A stretch of 64,000 nt of DNA from Lyngbya sp. CCAP 1446/10 (GCF_026130175.1 NZ_JAIGNI010000041.1:35525-99524), one strand, 5' to 3'; shown: positions 54,832-63,837, counted from the first letter of the stretch. Numbers and translations: made by a program. Notes: generated by a model not told the origin, from the sequence alone.

Positions 54832-56286
54832 ATGACAAAGCAAAATTTTGGTTTAATCGGTCTAGCCGTAATGGGCGAAAACCTAGCCCTCAACGTCGAA
54901 AGCAGAGGCTTCTCCGTGGCTGTGTACAACCGCACAACAGCTAAAACCGACGAATTCATGGCCAAACGCGCCCCCGGCAAAAACATTGTCGCCGCCAAGA
55001 CTCTGACAGAATTTGTCGATATCCTAGAAACCCCGCGCCGCATCTTAGTCATGGTGCAAGCTGGCAAACCCGTAGATGCAGTCATCGACCAGCTCAAACC
55101 CATGCTGTCACCGGGCGACATGATTATTGACGGCGGCAACTCGCTCTACGACGACACCGAACGCCGCACCAAAGATTTAGAATCGATGGGACTGGGATTT
55201 GTTGGCATGGGCATCAGCGGCGGCGAAGAAGGCGCGCTCAACGGTGCTAGCCTCATGCCCGGTGGCACCCACGCTGCTTATGGCATCCTAGAGCCAATTC
55301 TCGTCAAAATTGCGGCTCAAGTAGATGACGGCCCCTGCGTCACTTTCATCGGCCCTGGTGGCGCGGGTCACTACGTGAAGATGGTTCACAACGGCATTGA
55401 GTACGGGGATATGCAATTAATTGCTGAAGCCTACGATTTGCTGAAAAACGTGGCGGGACTCAGCGGCCAGGAGTTGCAGGAAGTTTTTGCCGAATGGAAT
55501 ACCACCGACGAACTCAACTCGTTTTTGATTGAAATTACCGCTAACATTTTCAAGTACATTGACCCGGAAACTAAGCAACCCTTAGTTGAGGTAATTATGG
55601 ACGCAGCGGGTCAAAAAGGCACCGGCCGCTGGACTGTAATGAGTGCTTTGGAATTGGGCGTGAGCATTCCCACAATTATCGCTGCGGTGAATGCCAGAAT
55701 CATGTCTTCTTACAAAGCAGAGCGCGTCAATGCTTCCCACCAACTGACAGGGCCTAGCACCAAGTACGAAGGCGATCCTAAAGAGTTTGTCAACAAAGTT
55801 CGCGATGCACTTTACTGCTCGAAGATTTGCTCCTACGCACAAGGCATGGCGCTGTTGAGCGCGGCTTCTAAGTCGTACAATTATGACTTGAGTTTGAGCG
55901 AAATTTCCCGAATTTGGAAAGGCGGCTGTATCATTCGCGCTCGGTTTTTGGACAAGATTAAAACAGCTTTCAAGGACGATCCCGCCCTGCCGAATTTGCT
56001 GTTAGCGCCGGAGTTCAAACAGAGCATTCTCGATCGCCAAACAGCTTGGCGCGAGGTTTTGTCTACGGCTAGCCTGCTGGGGATTGCTGTACCGGCCTTC
56101 AGCGCGTCGCTGGACTACTTCGACAGCTATCGGCGCGAAAGATTGCCGCAAAACCTGACGCAAGCTCAGCGCGATTATTTCGGGGCTCACACTTACGAGC
56201 GCACCGACAAGCCGCGCGGCGAATTTTTCCACTCTGAGTGGACGCAGGCTGCTCAAGAGTCGCTGCAAACCGGTAATACCGACTAA
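54832..56286 (+). CDS. gnd: 6-phosphogluconate dehydrogenase (decarboxylating)
   Basis: 484 residues. Converts 6-phosphogluconate to ribulose 5-phosphate, CO2 and NADPH in the oxidative pentose phosphate pathway, the main night-time source of NADPH in cyanobacteria. Landmarks: Rossmann GLAVMGENLALN at the N terminus, IIDGGNSLYDDTERR, GISGGEEGALNGASLMPGG, the catalytic Lys in GGAGHYVKMVHNGIEYGDMQ, and the C-terminal AGQKGTGRWTVM. Length normal. Followed by a short palindrome (56293-56318). Monocistronic. Confidence 0.97.
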   Translation: MTKQNFGLIGLAVMGENLALNVESRGFSVAVYNRTTAKTDEFMAKRAPGKNIVAAKTLTEFVDILETPRRILVMVQAGKPVDAVIDQLKPMLSPGDMIIDGGNSLYDDTERRTKDLESMGLGFVGMGISGGEEGALNGASLMPGGTHAAYGILEPILVKIAAQVDDGPCVTFIGPGGAGHYVKMVHNGIEYGDMQLIAEAYDLLKNVAGLSGQELQEVFAEWNTTDELNSFLIEITANIFKYIDPETKQPLVEVIMDAAGQKGTGRWTVMSALELGVSIPTIIAAVNARIMSSYKAERVNASHQLTGPSTKYEGDPKEFVNKVRDALYCSKICSYAQGMALLSAASKSYNYDLSLSEISRIWKGGCIIRARFLDKIKTAFKDDPALPNLLLAPEFKQSILDRQTAWREVLSTASLLGIAVPAFSASLDYFDSYRRERLPQNLTQAQRDYFGAHTYERTDKPRGEFFHSEWTQAAQESLQTGNTD

Positions 56287-56292
56287 TTGGAT

Positions 56293-56318
56293 GTAGGGTG
56301 CGTTTCGGCGCACCTTAC
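56293..56318. terminator. GTAGGGTGCG palindrome after gnd
   Basis: GTAGGGTGCG and CGCACCTTAC with a TTTCGG loop: a compact member of the same repeat family as 27266 and 28254, positioned between two convergent genes. Confidence 0.6.
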
Positions 56319-56572
56319 TAATTAATTTGGGGTTGCAAATTGTTTTGACGTTTGTTTTCGAGATAGCTTTTAATATATTCGTCGTTAAAGAGCGATCTGG
56401 CGATCGTCAGTGCTTCTTGTCTTTCTTCGTCTGTCATGTAATCATCGCCTTTTATACCTGATGGCGGGTGTCGAGGATCGCCGCCTGCATCGAGGAATCG
56501 CTGACGTGCGATCGCCATTAATTCTCCTAATCTCCGGTCTTGTTCTCTTCTGATATCATGCGGTTTCGTCAT
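56318..56572 (-). CDS. Small hypothetical protein (84 aa)
   Basis: 84 residues from MTKPHDIRREQDRRLGELMAI; an ATG nine bases upstream is possible. Highly charged and helical, with a GGDPRHPPSGIKGDDYMT loop and DEERQEALTIARSLFNDEYI, which resembles small antitoxin-like or regulatory proteins but matches no named family to me. Its start overlaps the stop end of the next minus-strand gene (56556-56753) by 17-26 bases, so the two are probably an operon with this one second. Confidence 0.6.
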   Translation of the reverse strand: MTKPHDIRREQDRRLGELMAIARQRFLDAGGDPRHPPSGIKGDDYMTDEERQEALTIARSLFNDEYIKSYLENKRQNNLQPQIN

Positions 56573-56753
56573 AGTCTTCAACCTCGTCTATACGAACAAT
56601 CTCGCCATTTTGTAGTATAGCAGCTCTTGGTAAAACTCGACTAGGGGTTTCGATGTACCAAAAGCCCTTTTCTTCATCATATATTCTCCATCTCAACAAG
56701 TCGAGAGTTTCTAGGGCATTGATAATTAAGTATTGAACTCCTGATGATGGCAT
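56556..56753 (-). CDS. Small hypothetical protein (65 aa)
   Basis: 65 residues, MPSSGVQYLIINALETLDLL then RWRIYDEEKGFWYIETPSRVLPRA and an acidic end (RIDEVEDYDETA). Mixed alpha/beta, soluble. It precedes and overlaps the 84-residue gene on the same strand. Together they could be a two-gene module such as a toxin-antitoxin pair, but no signature supports that; no function is proposed. Confidence 0.5.
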   Translation of the reverse strand: MPSSGVQYLIINALETLDLLRWRIYDEEKGFWYIETPSRVLPRAAILQNGEIVRIDEVEDYDETA

Positions 56754-57081
56754 AGGTCGATGTGTAGTTGAGCCTGTTGCCTATTGTATCACCCATTGCT
56801 GACAGAATTTTCAGTTATCATGGATTGTATCCCTCCACCTATTACCTATTTTCATAAATTCATGGTTTGCGTACATTATAGCCTTTCTCGTTTTAGTGAG
56901 GTACAAATCTTACCTAAAAAGCTTGACTATGTAAGGGTTGCAGCATACCTCGGCATACCTCATCTTTCTGAGAAACGCTATATCAGTAATTAAAATCACA
57001 ATGCGCTTGTGATATTTGTAGACAACTATACTGAGGATATCTGGTACTATAATAAATAGTCCTTTAAAAAAAAGTAATTTT

Positions 57082-57576
57082 ATGTGGCCTTTTATAGTAG
57101 GAGCCGCTGCCGTTGTCGGTGCTATTGCGAAATCGGTATTTGATACATTGAAAGAAGAAGAGGAAAATAAACGTCGAGAAGAAGAGGAAAACAAACGTTT
57201 ATTAGACAGTGGTATTCTGGAAGTGGATGAAATGACAGGAAAAGAGTTTGAAAAATTTCTAGATGTCCATTTTAGAAACTTTGGTTATGGTGTTACTTTA
57301 ACTCAAGATAGTCAAGATTATGGGGCTGATTTAATTTTATACAAAGATGGATCAAAAACTGTGGTTCAAGCGAAAAGAAGCAAAAATCCAGTTGGTATTA
57401 AAGCTGTTCAAGAAGTAGCAGGAGCCGTCAGACATTACAAAGGAAATAAAGGCAGAGTCATCACCAACAACAGATTTACAGAAAACGCTTACAACCTGGC
57501 TGAATCTAACGACATAGAGTTATGGGATAGAAAAAAACTAATCGAATTCATCCTGACATCTAAACATTGTAACTAA
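57082..57576 (+). CDS. Mrr-like restriction endonuclease, membrane-anchored
   Basis: 164 residues. An N-terminal membrane helix (MWPFIVGAAAVVGAIAKSVF) is followed by a charged coiled coil (KEEEENKRREEEENKRLLDS) and a C-terminal Mrr_cat domain: MTGKEFEKFLDVHFRNFGYGVTL, DYGADLILYKDGSKTVVQAKR with Asp and Gln-x-Lys of the PD-(D/E)XK site, and VQEVAGAVRHYKG. Mrr-type enzymes cut foreign or modified DNA. The membrane anchor is common in solitary family members. No methylase is adjacent. Confidence 0.9.
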   Translation: MWPFIVGAAAVVGAIAKSVFDTLKEEEENKRREEEENKRLLDSGILEVDEMTGKEFEKFLDVHFRNFGYGVTLTQDSQDYGADLILYKDGSKTVVQAKRSKNPVGIKAVQEVAGAVRHYKGNKGRVITNNRFTENAYNLAESNDIELWDRKKLIEFILTSKHCN

Positions 57577-57627
57577 TTTATATACCAGGATATGCAATGG
57601 CTACATCGGTTGTTTGTATGCCAGCTC

Positions 57628-57692
57628 ATAGGGTGCGTCAGGCGAAACGATCGGTAAAGTGAGAAAACATTCAGCCCGCTGGGCACCCTACA
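57628..57692. repeat. Diverged GTAGGGTGCGTC element
   Basis: Ends ATAGGGTGCGTCAGGCG and CCCGCTGGGCACCCTAC; a looser relative of the 27266/28254 elements. A GCGATTGCTTCGTTCCTC tract at 57731 is shared with the interior of the MITE at 20618. Confidence 0.6.
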
Positions 57693-57832
57693 ATAACTAA
57701 AAGTTAGTCAACTGTGAAAAACAGATACTGCGATTGCTTCGTTCCTCGCAATGACACAAAAAAGCGCTAACCGAAGCATATTGACATATAGAAGTTCTGC
57801 ATCGCGAACTAATTGCCTGAAATCCCAACAAT

Positions 57833-58792
57833 TCAACTAGCACTCGCTCCCCACGTATCAACTGTTTGCTGTAAACCTTCTTGGTAGCTAACATAGCGCG
57901 GACTCCACCCAAACTGCTGGCGGAATGAATCGCTATTGACAGTAGTAGTAAGCTTTAACAAATCGACTTGTTGAGGGGTGACAACTAACACCAGTGCTAG
58001 CGGTGTCAGCCACATGGGAATGTGCGCGGGGCGTTTTCTACCCAGCGTGAAGGCGAATCGATCGATAAAATCAGCAAAAGACACCGGCACACCATCGACA
58101 ACATTAAAAATTGCACCCTTCGGTTCCTGTTCAACTACCAATACCAACGCCGCCGCCGCATCCTCAAAGTGCAGCCAGTTTCCCAAATTGCTCTCTGGCC
58201 CGGCAAAATAGGGACGACCCAGTTTAAAGGATTTAATATACAGTTTTAGGTCTTCCGATTCAGGCCCGTACAGGTATCCCAGCCGCAATACACAATTGGG
58301 AACCTGACTGTTTGTTACCTGGTTTTCGGTGGCGATCGCCATTTTGAAAATTGCGTCATCACCAGGTACACTCAGCGGTGTGCTTTCCGTCGCATCTCTC
58401 GTGTTGCCGTACAGAAAAGTGTAGCTAGTGTGAATTAGCAACTTAATATTTGTGTCTTTTACCGCTGTCAGCAGTGCACCAGTTGTTGTAGAAAGCGTTT
58501 TATCAAATCCTTTCCAATCTTGTCCGTCGCTGAGCAGGGTATTTGCCTTTTGCGGGGTGAGGTTAACAACCACATCTGCATTTGCCGCCAGAATCGCATC
58601 CCTAAGTTCCACAGCATTGGAATGGTCAGTTTCTACCGCGATTCCACCGTGGGAATGCACCGCTGCTGCGCCATCTTTTTCCTCTGTCAATCCCGTTACT
58701 TTGTGTCCCTGCGCTACAAACCGCCGGACGGTTACTTGTCCGAGTTCAGAATCGGCGCTGGTAATGACTATGCTCAGCTTTGTGTCTGCCAT
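57833..58792 (-). CDS. NAD(P)-dependent epimerase/dehydratase family (extended SDR)
   Basis: 319 residues. Rossmann start KLSIVITSADSELGQVTVRRF (a TSADSELG variant of the GxxGxxG loop), ADVVVNLTPQKAN, IHTSYTFLYGNTRDATE with the active-site Tyr region, and CVLRLGYLYGPESEDLK. The C-terminal half fits nucleotide-sugar epimerase/dehydratases (GNWLHFEDAAAALVLVVEQ, AIFNVVDGVPVSFADFIDRF), but the glycine motif is unusual and the substrate cannot be predicted. Cytoplasmic. Monocistronic, divergent from arfB. Confidence 0.85.
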   Translation of the reverse strand: MADTKLSIVITSADSELGQVTVRRFVAQGHKVTGLTEEKDGAAAVHSHGGIAVETDHSNAVELRDAILAANADVVVNLTPQKANTLLSDGQDWKGFDKTLSTTTGALLTAVKDTNIKLLIHTSYTFLYGNTRDATESTPLSVPGDDAIFKMAIATENQVTNSQVPNCVLRLGYLYGPESEDLKLYIKSFKLGRPYFAGPESNLGNWLHFEDAAAALVLVVEQEPKGAIFNVVDGVPVSFADFIDRFAFTLGRKRPAHIPMWLTPLALVLVVTPQQVDLLKLTTTVNSDSFRQQFGWSPRYVSYQEGLQQTVDTWGASAS

Positions 58793-58937
58793 CTGTTTTG
58801 ATAACCTGTCTTCTCTGCTTCTCCATACTTACTGGTTTGCCCCCTCAGCAGCGACTATCTATTGGTAGAAAAAGTAGTTATTCTAGAGATCAGTTACCAA
58901 AATTTTCTCTACAGCTTGCTCGATCGCCCGCCCAATC

Positions 58938-59351
58938 ATGCTAGAAATTTCCAACACAGTCTTTATTCCCGATCGCGAAATCGAGATTAGCGCCATTCGC
59001 TCCCAAGGTGCGGGCGGGCAAAATGTCAATAAGGTAGCAACGGCTATTCACCTGCGCTTTGACATCGGCGCTTCCTCATTGCCCGATCGCTACAAACAGC
59101 GTTTATTGCAAATCAGTGACCAACGCATCACCTCCGAAGGCGTGATTGTGATTAAGTCTCAGGAGCACCGCAGCCAGGAACAAAACCGGGAGGAGGCTTT
59201 GAGACGGCTGCAAGAGTTGATTAAAAATGCGATCGTCATCCCGAAAAGGCGCAAACCGAGCAAAGCGACTCGTAGTTCCCAGCGCAAGCGTCTCGACAGC
59301 AAAACCAAGCGGGGGCAGATTAAGGCTCTGAGAGGGAAAATTACAGATTGA
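58938..59351 (+). CDS. arfB: Alternative ribosome-rescue factor / peptidyl-tRNA hydrolase
   Basis: 137 residues. The catalytic GGQ loop is intact in IRSQGAGGQNVNKVATAIHLRFD, and the basic C-terminal tail (KRRKPSKATRSSQRKRLDSKTKRGQIK) that enters the mRNA channel of stalled ribosomes is present, so this is ArfB (YaeJ) rather than a full release factor. It releases nascent chains from ribosomes stalled without a stop codon. ATG 58938. Followed by a perfect palindrome. Confidence 0.95.
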   Translation: MLEISNTVFIPDREIEISAIRSQGAGGQNVNKVATAIHLRFDIGASSLPDRYKQRLLQISDQRITSEGVIVIKSQEHRSQEQNREEALRRLQELIKNAIVIPKRRKPSKATRSSQRKRLDSKTKRGQIKALRGKITD

Positions 59352-59356
59352 GCGTT

Positions 59357-59374
59357 GAAAGGTCGATCGACCTT
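59357..59374. terminator. Perfect 18-bp palindrome
   Basis: AAAGGTCGATCGACCTTT lies between convergent arfB and the XRE gene, with TTTTTAG a few bases later. A second GGTCGATCGACC is at 59907-59918. Role as a terminator is plausible, not certain. Confidence 0.5.
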
Positions 59375-59390
59375 TTGGACTTTTTAGTTA

Positions 59391-59660
59391 TCACTCAGGA
59401 TTTGGTGGCCCTAAATCGTTGGGTAAATCGTTAAGCGTTTTTCCGAGAGCTTTGCAAAGGGCTTTCATTTGAGCAATTGTCAGTTCGGGTTCGTCTAATC
59501 CTCGCTCCCAGTTACTGATTGCTTGTTGACTTAGGGTTTTTGCGCCCGTTTTGTCGGGAATTTGTTTTGCTAAGGCCGATTGCGATAAACCAACAGCCTC
59601 CCGCAAGATTTGCAGTGCTGGTATATCTTTGGACTCTTGAGTTTGTTTATTTCTGGGCAT
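59391..59660 (-). CDS. XRE-family regulator
   Basis: 89 residues. Helix-turn-helix of the Cro/C1 type: LREAVGLSQSALAKQIPDKT, a short insert (TGAKTL), SQQAISNWERGLDEPELTIAQMKALCKALGKTLNDLP. The N terminus is charged (MPRNKQTQESKD). No effector domain. Convergent with arfB, so probably regulates other genes. Resembles small repressors of mobile or toxin loci, but no partner is adjacent. Confidence 0.9.
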   Translation of the reverse strand: MPRNKQTQESKDIPALQILREAVGLSQSALAKQIPDKTGAKTLSQQAISNWERGLDEPELTIAQMKALCKALGKTLNDLPNDLGPPNPE

Positions 59661-60024
59661 ATCACGGAAAATTTACAAGCAAACTTGTTGACAGACCAGA
59701 AAGTTACAAGTATGATTGTGTAAGTAGAGACAACAGAAAGGCGGCTCATTTAGCCGGACGGTGGAAACGCTTTGGTTTATAGCGAGCTGCCTTATTTGTA
59801 GTTTCTATTAATTGTGCACCTGCATACCCTTAGTATTTTCGGGGCTTGAGTGCATACCTCAAGCTCCTTTCCCTCAACGCGCCCGGAGGTGATGCGATGT
59901 AAAAGGTCGATCGACCTACAGCACAACCCAACTCAAAATTGTATCAAAGAACCCGACCAAAAATTCCACTTTGCGATCGCCCAACTTCCGTGCTATCGTT
60001 CCCTTTCTCCACCCATTCCCGATC
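59661..60024. other. Intergenic between XRE gene and RHH-like gene
   Basis: 364 bp. Contains a CGGCTCATTTAGCCGG hairpin (59742-59757) and GGTCGATCGACC (59907-59918). No gene was supported; candidate frames starting at 59850 and 59971 lack family similarity before the GTG at 60025. Confidence 0.5.
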
Positions 60025-61023
60025 GTGACCACATCTACCGAAAATTTCTACCTAGGCGATATCGCCTCCAACTTTCACTTTGCAGGCCCGCTGCTAGACT
60101 TTGAAGAAGAAATCCAGAATCAATCTCCCTTTCACGATTTAGACTACCTCACAGGCGAAATAAAAAGGGGATTCCTCGACTACGTGCGGCAAGGAATCAT
60201 GCTGGACGCGATCCGAAAACTGCGATTGTATAAAGACAAGTTCAAAACTTTCAAAAGTTACTGCGAACAAGCATTAGGCAGACAGTATTTTTACTGCACC
60301 CAAATTATCAAATCTGCTGCCATTTGCCTGCGCTTAATTAAAGCCGGATTTGAGATTTTGCCAAGCTGCGTTGCTCAAGTTGTCCCCTTGTTCAAACACG
60401 CAGTAACCGACCAATACGGCGACTGCGCTTTACAGGAAAAGTGGCAAGAAGTTGTGGATGTCATACCAAAAGAAAGGATTACCGCAGTAACTATAGCCGA
60501 AACTGTTGACAATAATCCCAACCTCCGGCTTAAACAAATTCGGATCAAAACCGACACCTACGCCCTTTTAACAAAAAAAGCAGCGGCTGCGGGAATGTCA
60601 ATTTCGGAATTTCTGGGGAGGCTGGTTGACGAATACAACCCCAAAAATTTGGAGCAGCCGGCGGAACATACTCCCGAACAAGAGGAGATTTTAGACCAAC
60701 TGGACGCGGAGTTTAAGAAGCCCGCAGCGGAACAGTCTTCAATTTCTGCTCAAGGTAAAGTTAAATCTAAAGGTTTTGGAGTGAAAATTGAGCCTAAAGG
60801 TGGTACAAGGGAAGTGAAGGCGAAAAGTTCGGAAGGTAAAGTAAAAGCGAAAAGCTCAGAAAGTGAAATTAAGCTGAAAAATAAGCAAACTGAAATCCCA
60901 GCCGAGAAACTATCCAATTTATTTAAGGAAAAAAATCATGAAGTCATCTGCCCAAAATCCAATCATGCGTCAACTGAAACTCATGGAGGCTCAATTGAGC
61001 GAGATTCATTGCCAACTGATTAA
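60025..61023 (+). CDS. RHH-containing hypothetical protein (332 aa)
   Basis: 332 residues from GTG 60025 (VTTSTENFYLGDI); the upstream part of the open frame is not protein-like. The N-terminal ~150 residues are helical (IKRGFLDYVRQGIMLDAIRKLRLYKDKF, QALGRQYFYCTQIIKSAAICLRL). A short RHH-like segment follows (IRIKTDTYALLTKKAAAAGMSISEFLGRLVDEYN), and the C terminus is a long, Lys/Ser-rich, repeat-containing linker (EVKAKSSEGKVKAKSSESEIK). It overlaps the next gene by 86 bases. Plasmid- or phage-type DNA-binding role is an inference. Confidence 0.7.
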   Translation: MTTSTENFYLGDIASNFHFAGPLLDFEEEIQNQSPFHDLDYLTGEIKRGFLDYVRQGIMLDAIRKLRLYKDKFKTFKSYCEQALGRQYFYCTQIIKSAAICLRLIKAGFEILPSCVAQVVPLFKHAVTDQYGDCALQEKWQEVVDVIPKERITAVTIAETVDNNPNLRLKQIRIKTDTYALLTKKAAAAGMSISEFLGRLVDEYNPKNLEQPAEHTPEQEEILDQLDAEFKKPAAEQSSISAQGKVKSKGFGVKIEPKGGTREVKAKSSEGKVKAKSSESEIKLKNKQTEIPAEKLSNLFKEKNHEVICPKSNHASTETHGGSIERDSLPTD

Positions 61024-61192
61024 AGCCACTGTTTTGAATTGGTGGCAAATCGTTTTGCCGGATGGACAGAAGATTGCGATCGAGCACGCGGGCAGCGGAC
61101 ACTGGATTTTTCGGGCTAATGGGCTTGAGAAAGCTCATCCTGAAGTGCGGCTAGCGGTGTTAAGGGCGATCGCTGAAGGCTGTCGCCGATAG
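60938..61192 (+). CDS. Small hypothetical protein (84 aa)
   Basis: 84 residues from ATG 60938: MKSSAQNPIMRQLKLMEAQL, then TVLNWWQIVLPDGQKIAIEHAGSGHWIF and HPEVRLAVLRAIAEGCRR. AAGGAAAAAAATC precedes the start. It lies in another frame over the low-complexity tail of the upstream gene, which ends 86 bases into this one, so the pair is probably one operon. Mixed alpha/beta, soluble; no family recognised. Confidence 0.6.
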   Translation: MKSSAQNPIMRQLKLMEAQLSEIHCQLIKATVLNWWQIVLPDGQKIAIEHAGSGHWIFRANGLEKAHPEVRLAVLRAIAEGCRR

Positions 61193-61665
61193 GTTACGAT
61201 TAAGGACACGGCGTGGTGTCGTGTCCCTACTGGGCGATCGGATTTGGTATTTGGGGATGTTGGGGCGATACCTTCGGTCTGCTTCGCTTACGACATTAGC
61301 TAAGCAGACGGGAATCCCCACACTATAATCGCTTCGACAAGCGTGTGGGATGAAAGACGCGGTGAGACTCCTGATTCCACCCGTCAACCAATTCAAAACT
61401 ATGTTTTGAGCGGTGGGCGGGTGGATGACGAGACGAACAAATTATTTTAGACGAACAAATTATTTTATTCGACTTTTTTCAATACACCTTTTTAACCATT
61501 TCTGTAGCCAGTTGAGATTGGGTAATAAAAGTTAATACTTAATAATAGAAGTCTCTCTGAGTGTGCAAATAAAATATTTATTTACGTACTTGACATAAAG
61601 TAACGCATTCAACTATATTAATACTAATTGATAAGTCGCGACTGAAATTACACATTCACCGCTTA
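61193..61665. other. Intergenic before the second TnpB element
   Basis: 473 bp. A GGACACGG/TCGTGTCC hairpin (61205-61227), a GTGGGGATTCCC-type inverted repeat around 61251-61325, an exact tandem pair of AGACGAACAAATTATTTT (61431-61448, 61449-61466), and a perfect AGTCGCGACT palindrome at 61634-61643 that may be the left end of the TnpB element. No gene. Confidence 0.6.
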
Positions 61666-62895
61666 ATGAAAACTTCTTACCAGTATCGATTACGTCCAAC
61701 AAAGTTGCAAGCCACTGAGATTGACAGATGGTTGTCAATGTTATGTGCACAGTACAATTATTTGTTGGCAGATCGATTTAACTGGTACGAAGAAAACCGT
61801 TCGCCTGTTAATGCGTGTCCGCTAATTTGCTATTTACCTGAACTGCGAGATAATCCCGATTATTATAGTCAAAAAAAGACGTTACCTCAACTCAAAAAAA
61901 CTCATCCTTGGTATGCCGATATTTATTCTCAAGTCCTTCAAGATGTAGTCAAGCGAGTTAAGGTAACGTTCGATCGTTTTTTAAAAGGTGATACAAATGG
62001 AAAGCGTAGTGGTAGACCAAGATTTAAACAACGCAGTCGTTACCGCACGTTCACCTATCCTCAAATTAAAGACGGCTGCTTACAAAATAACTTAATTAAC
62101 TTGCGGATGTTCGGAAAAGTTAAGGTTATTTTGCACCGTTCAATACCTGATGGATTCAAAATCAAAACCGTCTCTATTACCAAAAAAGCTGACGGTTACT
62201 ATGTCACTCTCAGTTTAGAAGATTCAACAGTCCCGGATATTAAACCAGACTTCAATCCTCAAAAGATTGTGGGAATTGATGTTGGGCTGAAGGATTTTTT
62301 AACAACATCAGAAAACGAGACTGTGGCAATTCCTCAACATTACCGCAAAGCTCAAAAGCGCCTGCGAATTATTCAAAAGCGAGTCTCTCGACGTAAAAAA
62401 GGCAGTAACCGCAGGCAAAAAGCGGTGAAACAACTGGGAAAATGTCACAAAAAAGTAGCGGACAAGCGTAAAGACTTTCATTTTAAAACTGCTAACAATC
62501 TCTTGAAAAAATATGACGTTGTTGCAGTTGAAGACTTGAATGTTAAAGGACTTGCTCGTACAAAATTAGCTAAATCTGTGTTGGACGCTGGGTGGTCAAG
62601 CTTTCTGTCGATTCTAACAAACAAAGCCGTAAATGCTGGTCTGTTGGTAATCCCAGTAAGTGCCTATAATACTTCACAAGATTGTTCTGGTTGTGGTGAA
62701 AAAGTACCGAAAAAGCTGCATGAAAGATGGCATAACTGCCTACATTGTGGATGTAGTCTTGACCGCGATCACAATGCTGCGATAAATATAAAAAATAGGG
62801 CGGTGGGTCATCCCGCTCTTAAAGCTCAGTCAATGTCCGAAGCAATAGCTGGAGTCGCCCAGAAGCCTACACCATACTGTACTCAGTTGGTGTAG
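61666..62895 (+). CDS. tnpB: TnpB nuclease, canonical active site
   Basis: 409 residues. RNA-guided DNA endonuclease of the IS605 type. N-terminal [20 protein letters not shown] and the wedge domain [13 protein letters not shown] are followed by RuvC-I Asp in [10 protein letters not shown] (near 203), RuvC-II Glu in [13 protein letters not shown] (near 285), a Cys4 zinc ribbon (CSGCG...HNCLHCGC) and RuvC-III Asp in [14 protein letters not shown] (near 366). All catalytic residues are intact. The stop lies in the right-end hairpin that also gives the guide RNA scaffold. Contrast the TnpB at 17990. Confidence 0.95.
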   Translation: MKTSYQYRLRPTKLQATEIDRWLSMLCAQYNYLLADRFNWYEENRSPVNACPLICYLPELRDNPDYYSQKKTLPQLKKTHPWYADIYSQVLQDVVKRVKVTFDRFLKGDTNGKRSGRPRFKQRSRYRTFTYPQIKDGCLQNNLINLRMFGKVKVILHRSIPDGFKIKTVSITKKADGYYVTLSLEDSTVPDIKPDFNPQKIVGIDVGLKDFLTTSENETVAIPQHYRKAQKRLRIIQKRVSRRKKGSNRRQKAVKQLGKCHKKVADKRKDFHFKTANNLLKKYDVVAVEDLNVKGLARTKLAKSVLDAGWSSFLSILTNKAVNAGLLVIPVSAYNTSQDCSGCGEKVPKKLHERWHNCLHCGCSLDRDHNAAINIKNRAVGHPALKAQSMSEAIAGVAQKPTPYCTQLV

Positions 62896-62896
62896 G
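62866..62896 (+). repeat. Right-end hairpin of the second TnpB element
   Basis: CCTACACCA-T-ACTG, TACT loop, CAGT-TGGTGTAGG: a 13-bp interrupted stem overlapping the last codons of tnpB. Confidence 0.8.
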
Positions 62897-62904
62897 AGTA
62901 TGTC

Positions 62905-62978
62905 ACTATCAGGATTGGTTAAAAGTGCGATCGGAATGTCCCAAGTGTGGGGCGAAGTTTAAGATTCCGGCGTTTTAG
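62905..62978 (+). pseudogene. 3' remnant of a disrupted gene
   Basis: The frame HYQDWLKVRSECPKCGAKFKI-PAF-stop directly after the TnpB right end reads like a protein C terminus with a CPKC half zinc ribbon. No start or upstream half was found on the other side of the element. It may be the tail of a gene split by the insertion, or chance. Confidence 0.4.
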
Positions 62979-63067
62979 AAAGATAATTCGTTATTACTGC
63001 TTATAGAGCCCGTTTGACATCTTTTACGTGGTTGTGATAACCGCAAAAGCATTATCCAGCAGCAGCC

Positions 63068-63627
63068 ATGCCTTATTGTAACAGTCTAACGGATTCAGAA
63101 TGGGAAATAATTGAACCCATACTACATGACATATTGCCCAGGAAGAAGTTAACTAGACCTTGTAACTGGACAAAAAGAGAAATCTTAGATGGAATTTTCT
63201 ATCAACTAAAGAATGGCTGCAATTGGCAAGACCTACCCAAAGATTTGCCCCCCCTATTCCACTGTATATTGGCATTACAAGCAGTGGCGAACACAGGGAG
63301 TGATAGAAGAGCTGATGAGGCTATTACATAGTCAAGTACGTGAGCAGGTAAAAAACAAGCCAAATGGACTACATTAATGATTATAGACTCACAAGCCGTA
63401 AAAAATACCTGTAACGCTAGTATTGAGTCGAAAGGGTTTTGTTTCTACAAATCTACAAATCGTATTAAAAGACACCTAGCCGTTGATACGCTTGGATTTA
63501 TTTTTTACTCACTGCACAAAAGCTAGTGTATCAGATGATGTCGGCTTGATTGAAATGTTGAGTCTAAATATCGATTATTTTAAGTCTAAACCTCTAAATA
63601 TTCCCCAAATTACGATACTACTAGACA
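63068..63627 (+). pseudogene. IS5-type transposase, frameshifted and truncated
   Basis: SLTDSEWEIIEPILHDILPRKK then WTKREILDGIFYQLKNGCNWQDLP is the N terminus of an IS5/IS1031-type DDE transposase. Near 63250 the frame is lost; the correct continuation (VYWHYKQWR, VIEELMRLLHSQVREQV) is in another frame, followed by MIIDSQAVKNT with the first Asp, KRHLAVDTLGFIF with the second, and fragments to ITILLD at about 63626. Several frameshifts are present and the C-terminal third, with the catalytic Glu, is missing. GAGCCCGTTTGACATC near 63007 may be the left inverted repeat. Confidence 0.85.
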
Positions 63628-63837
63628 AGCGATCGGCATATTAGGCTTGTAAAAAAGAACTTAATCAGCACGCTTATTCTTGGCGCGTGTGTGCAGTTTT
63701 CCGCGAACAATGATGCGTCCATTTGTGATGGAAAATTCCTCTCGGACTTGCGTTTCGATATCCCATCCCGCACCTTCTAAGGCAGGAGTAATGTATTTAG
63801 TGCAAATGTCGCGTTCAGAGAGTTGCTTTTTATCCAT
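63628..63837 (-). pseudogene. hsdR: Type I restriction hsdR, N-terminal remnant with stop
   Basis: On the minus strand from ATG 63837: MDKKQLSERDICTKYITPAL, EGAGWDIETQVREEFSI, TNGRIIVRGKLHTRAKNKRAD, then TAA at 63661-63663 where the family has Tyr, then VLFYKPNMPIA up to the IS5 remnant. This is the start of the type I restriction R subunit; the nuclease Asp is in KRAD. The stop plus loss of everything after the IS5 junction makes it a dead fragment. No hsdM or hsdS is in the window. Confidence 0.85.

Larger units (their letters stand above)
61634..62903 (+). mobile_element. IS200/IS605-superfamily element, canonical TnpB
   Basis: tnpB alone, no tnpA. Right end: CCTACACCA and TGGTGTAGG (62866-62896) with an inner ACTG/CAGT stem, in which the tnpB stop codon itself lies. 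Left end placed at the AGTCGCGACT palindrome; exact boundary uncertain. The host sequence resumes near 62904 as a short protein-like fragment. Confidence 0.75.

Noticed and set aside
54735..55139. Antisense frame over the start of gnd
   Set aside because: Shadow of a strongly conserved housekeeping gene.
56784..56993. 69-codon frame upstream of the Mrr-like gene
   Set aside because: No recognisable pattern, no ribosome site, AT-rich and Cys/His/Tyr-scattered composition.
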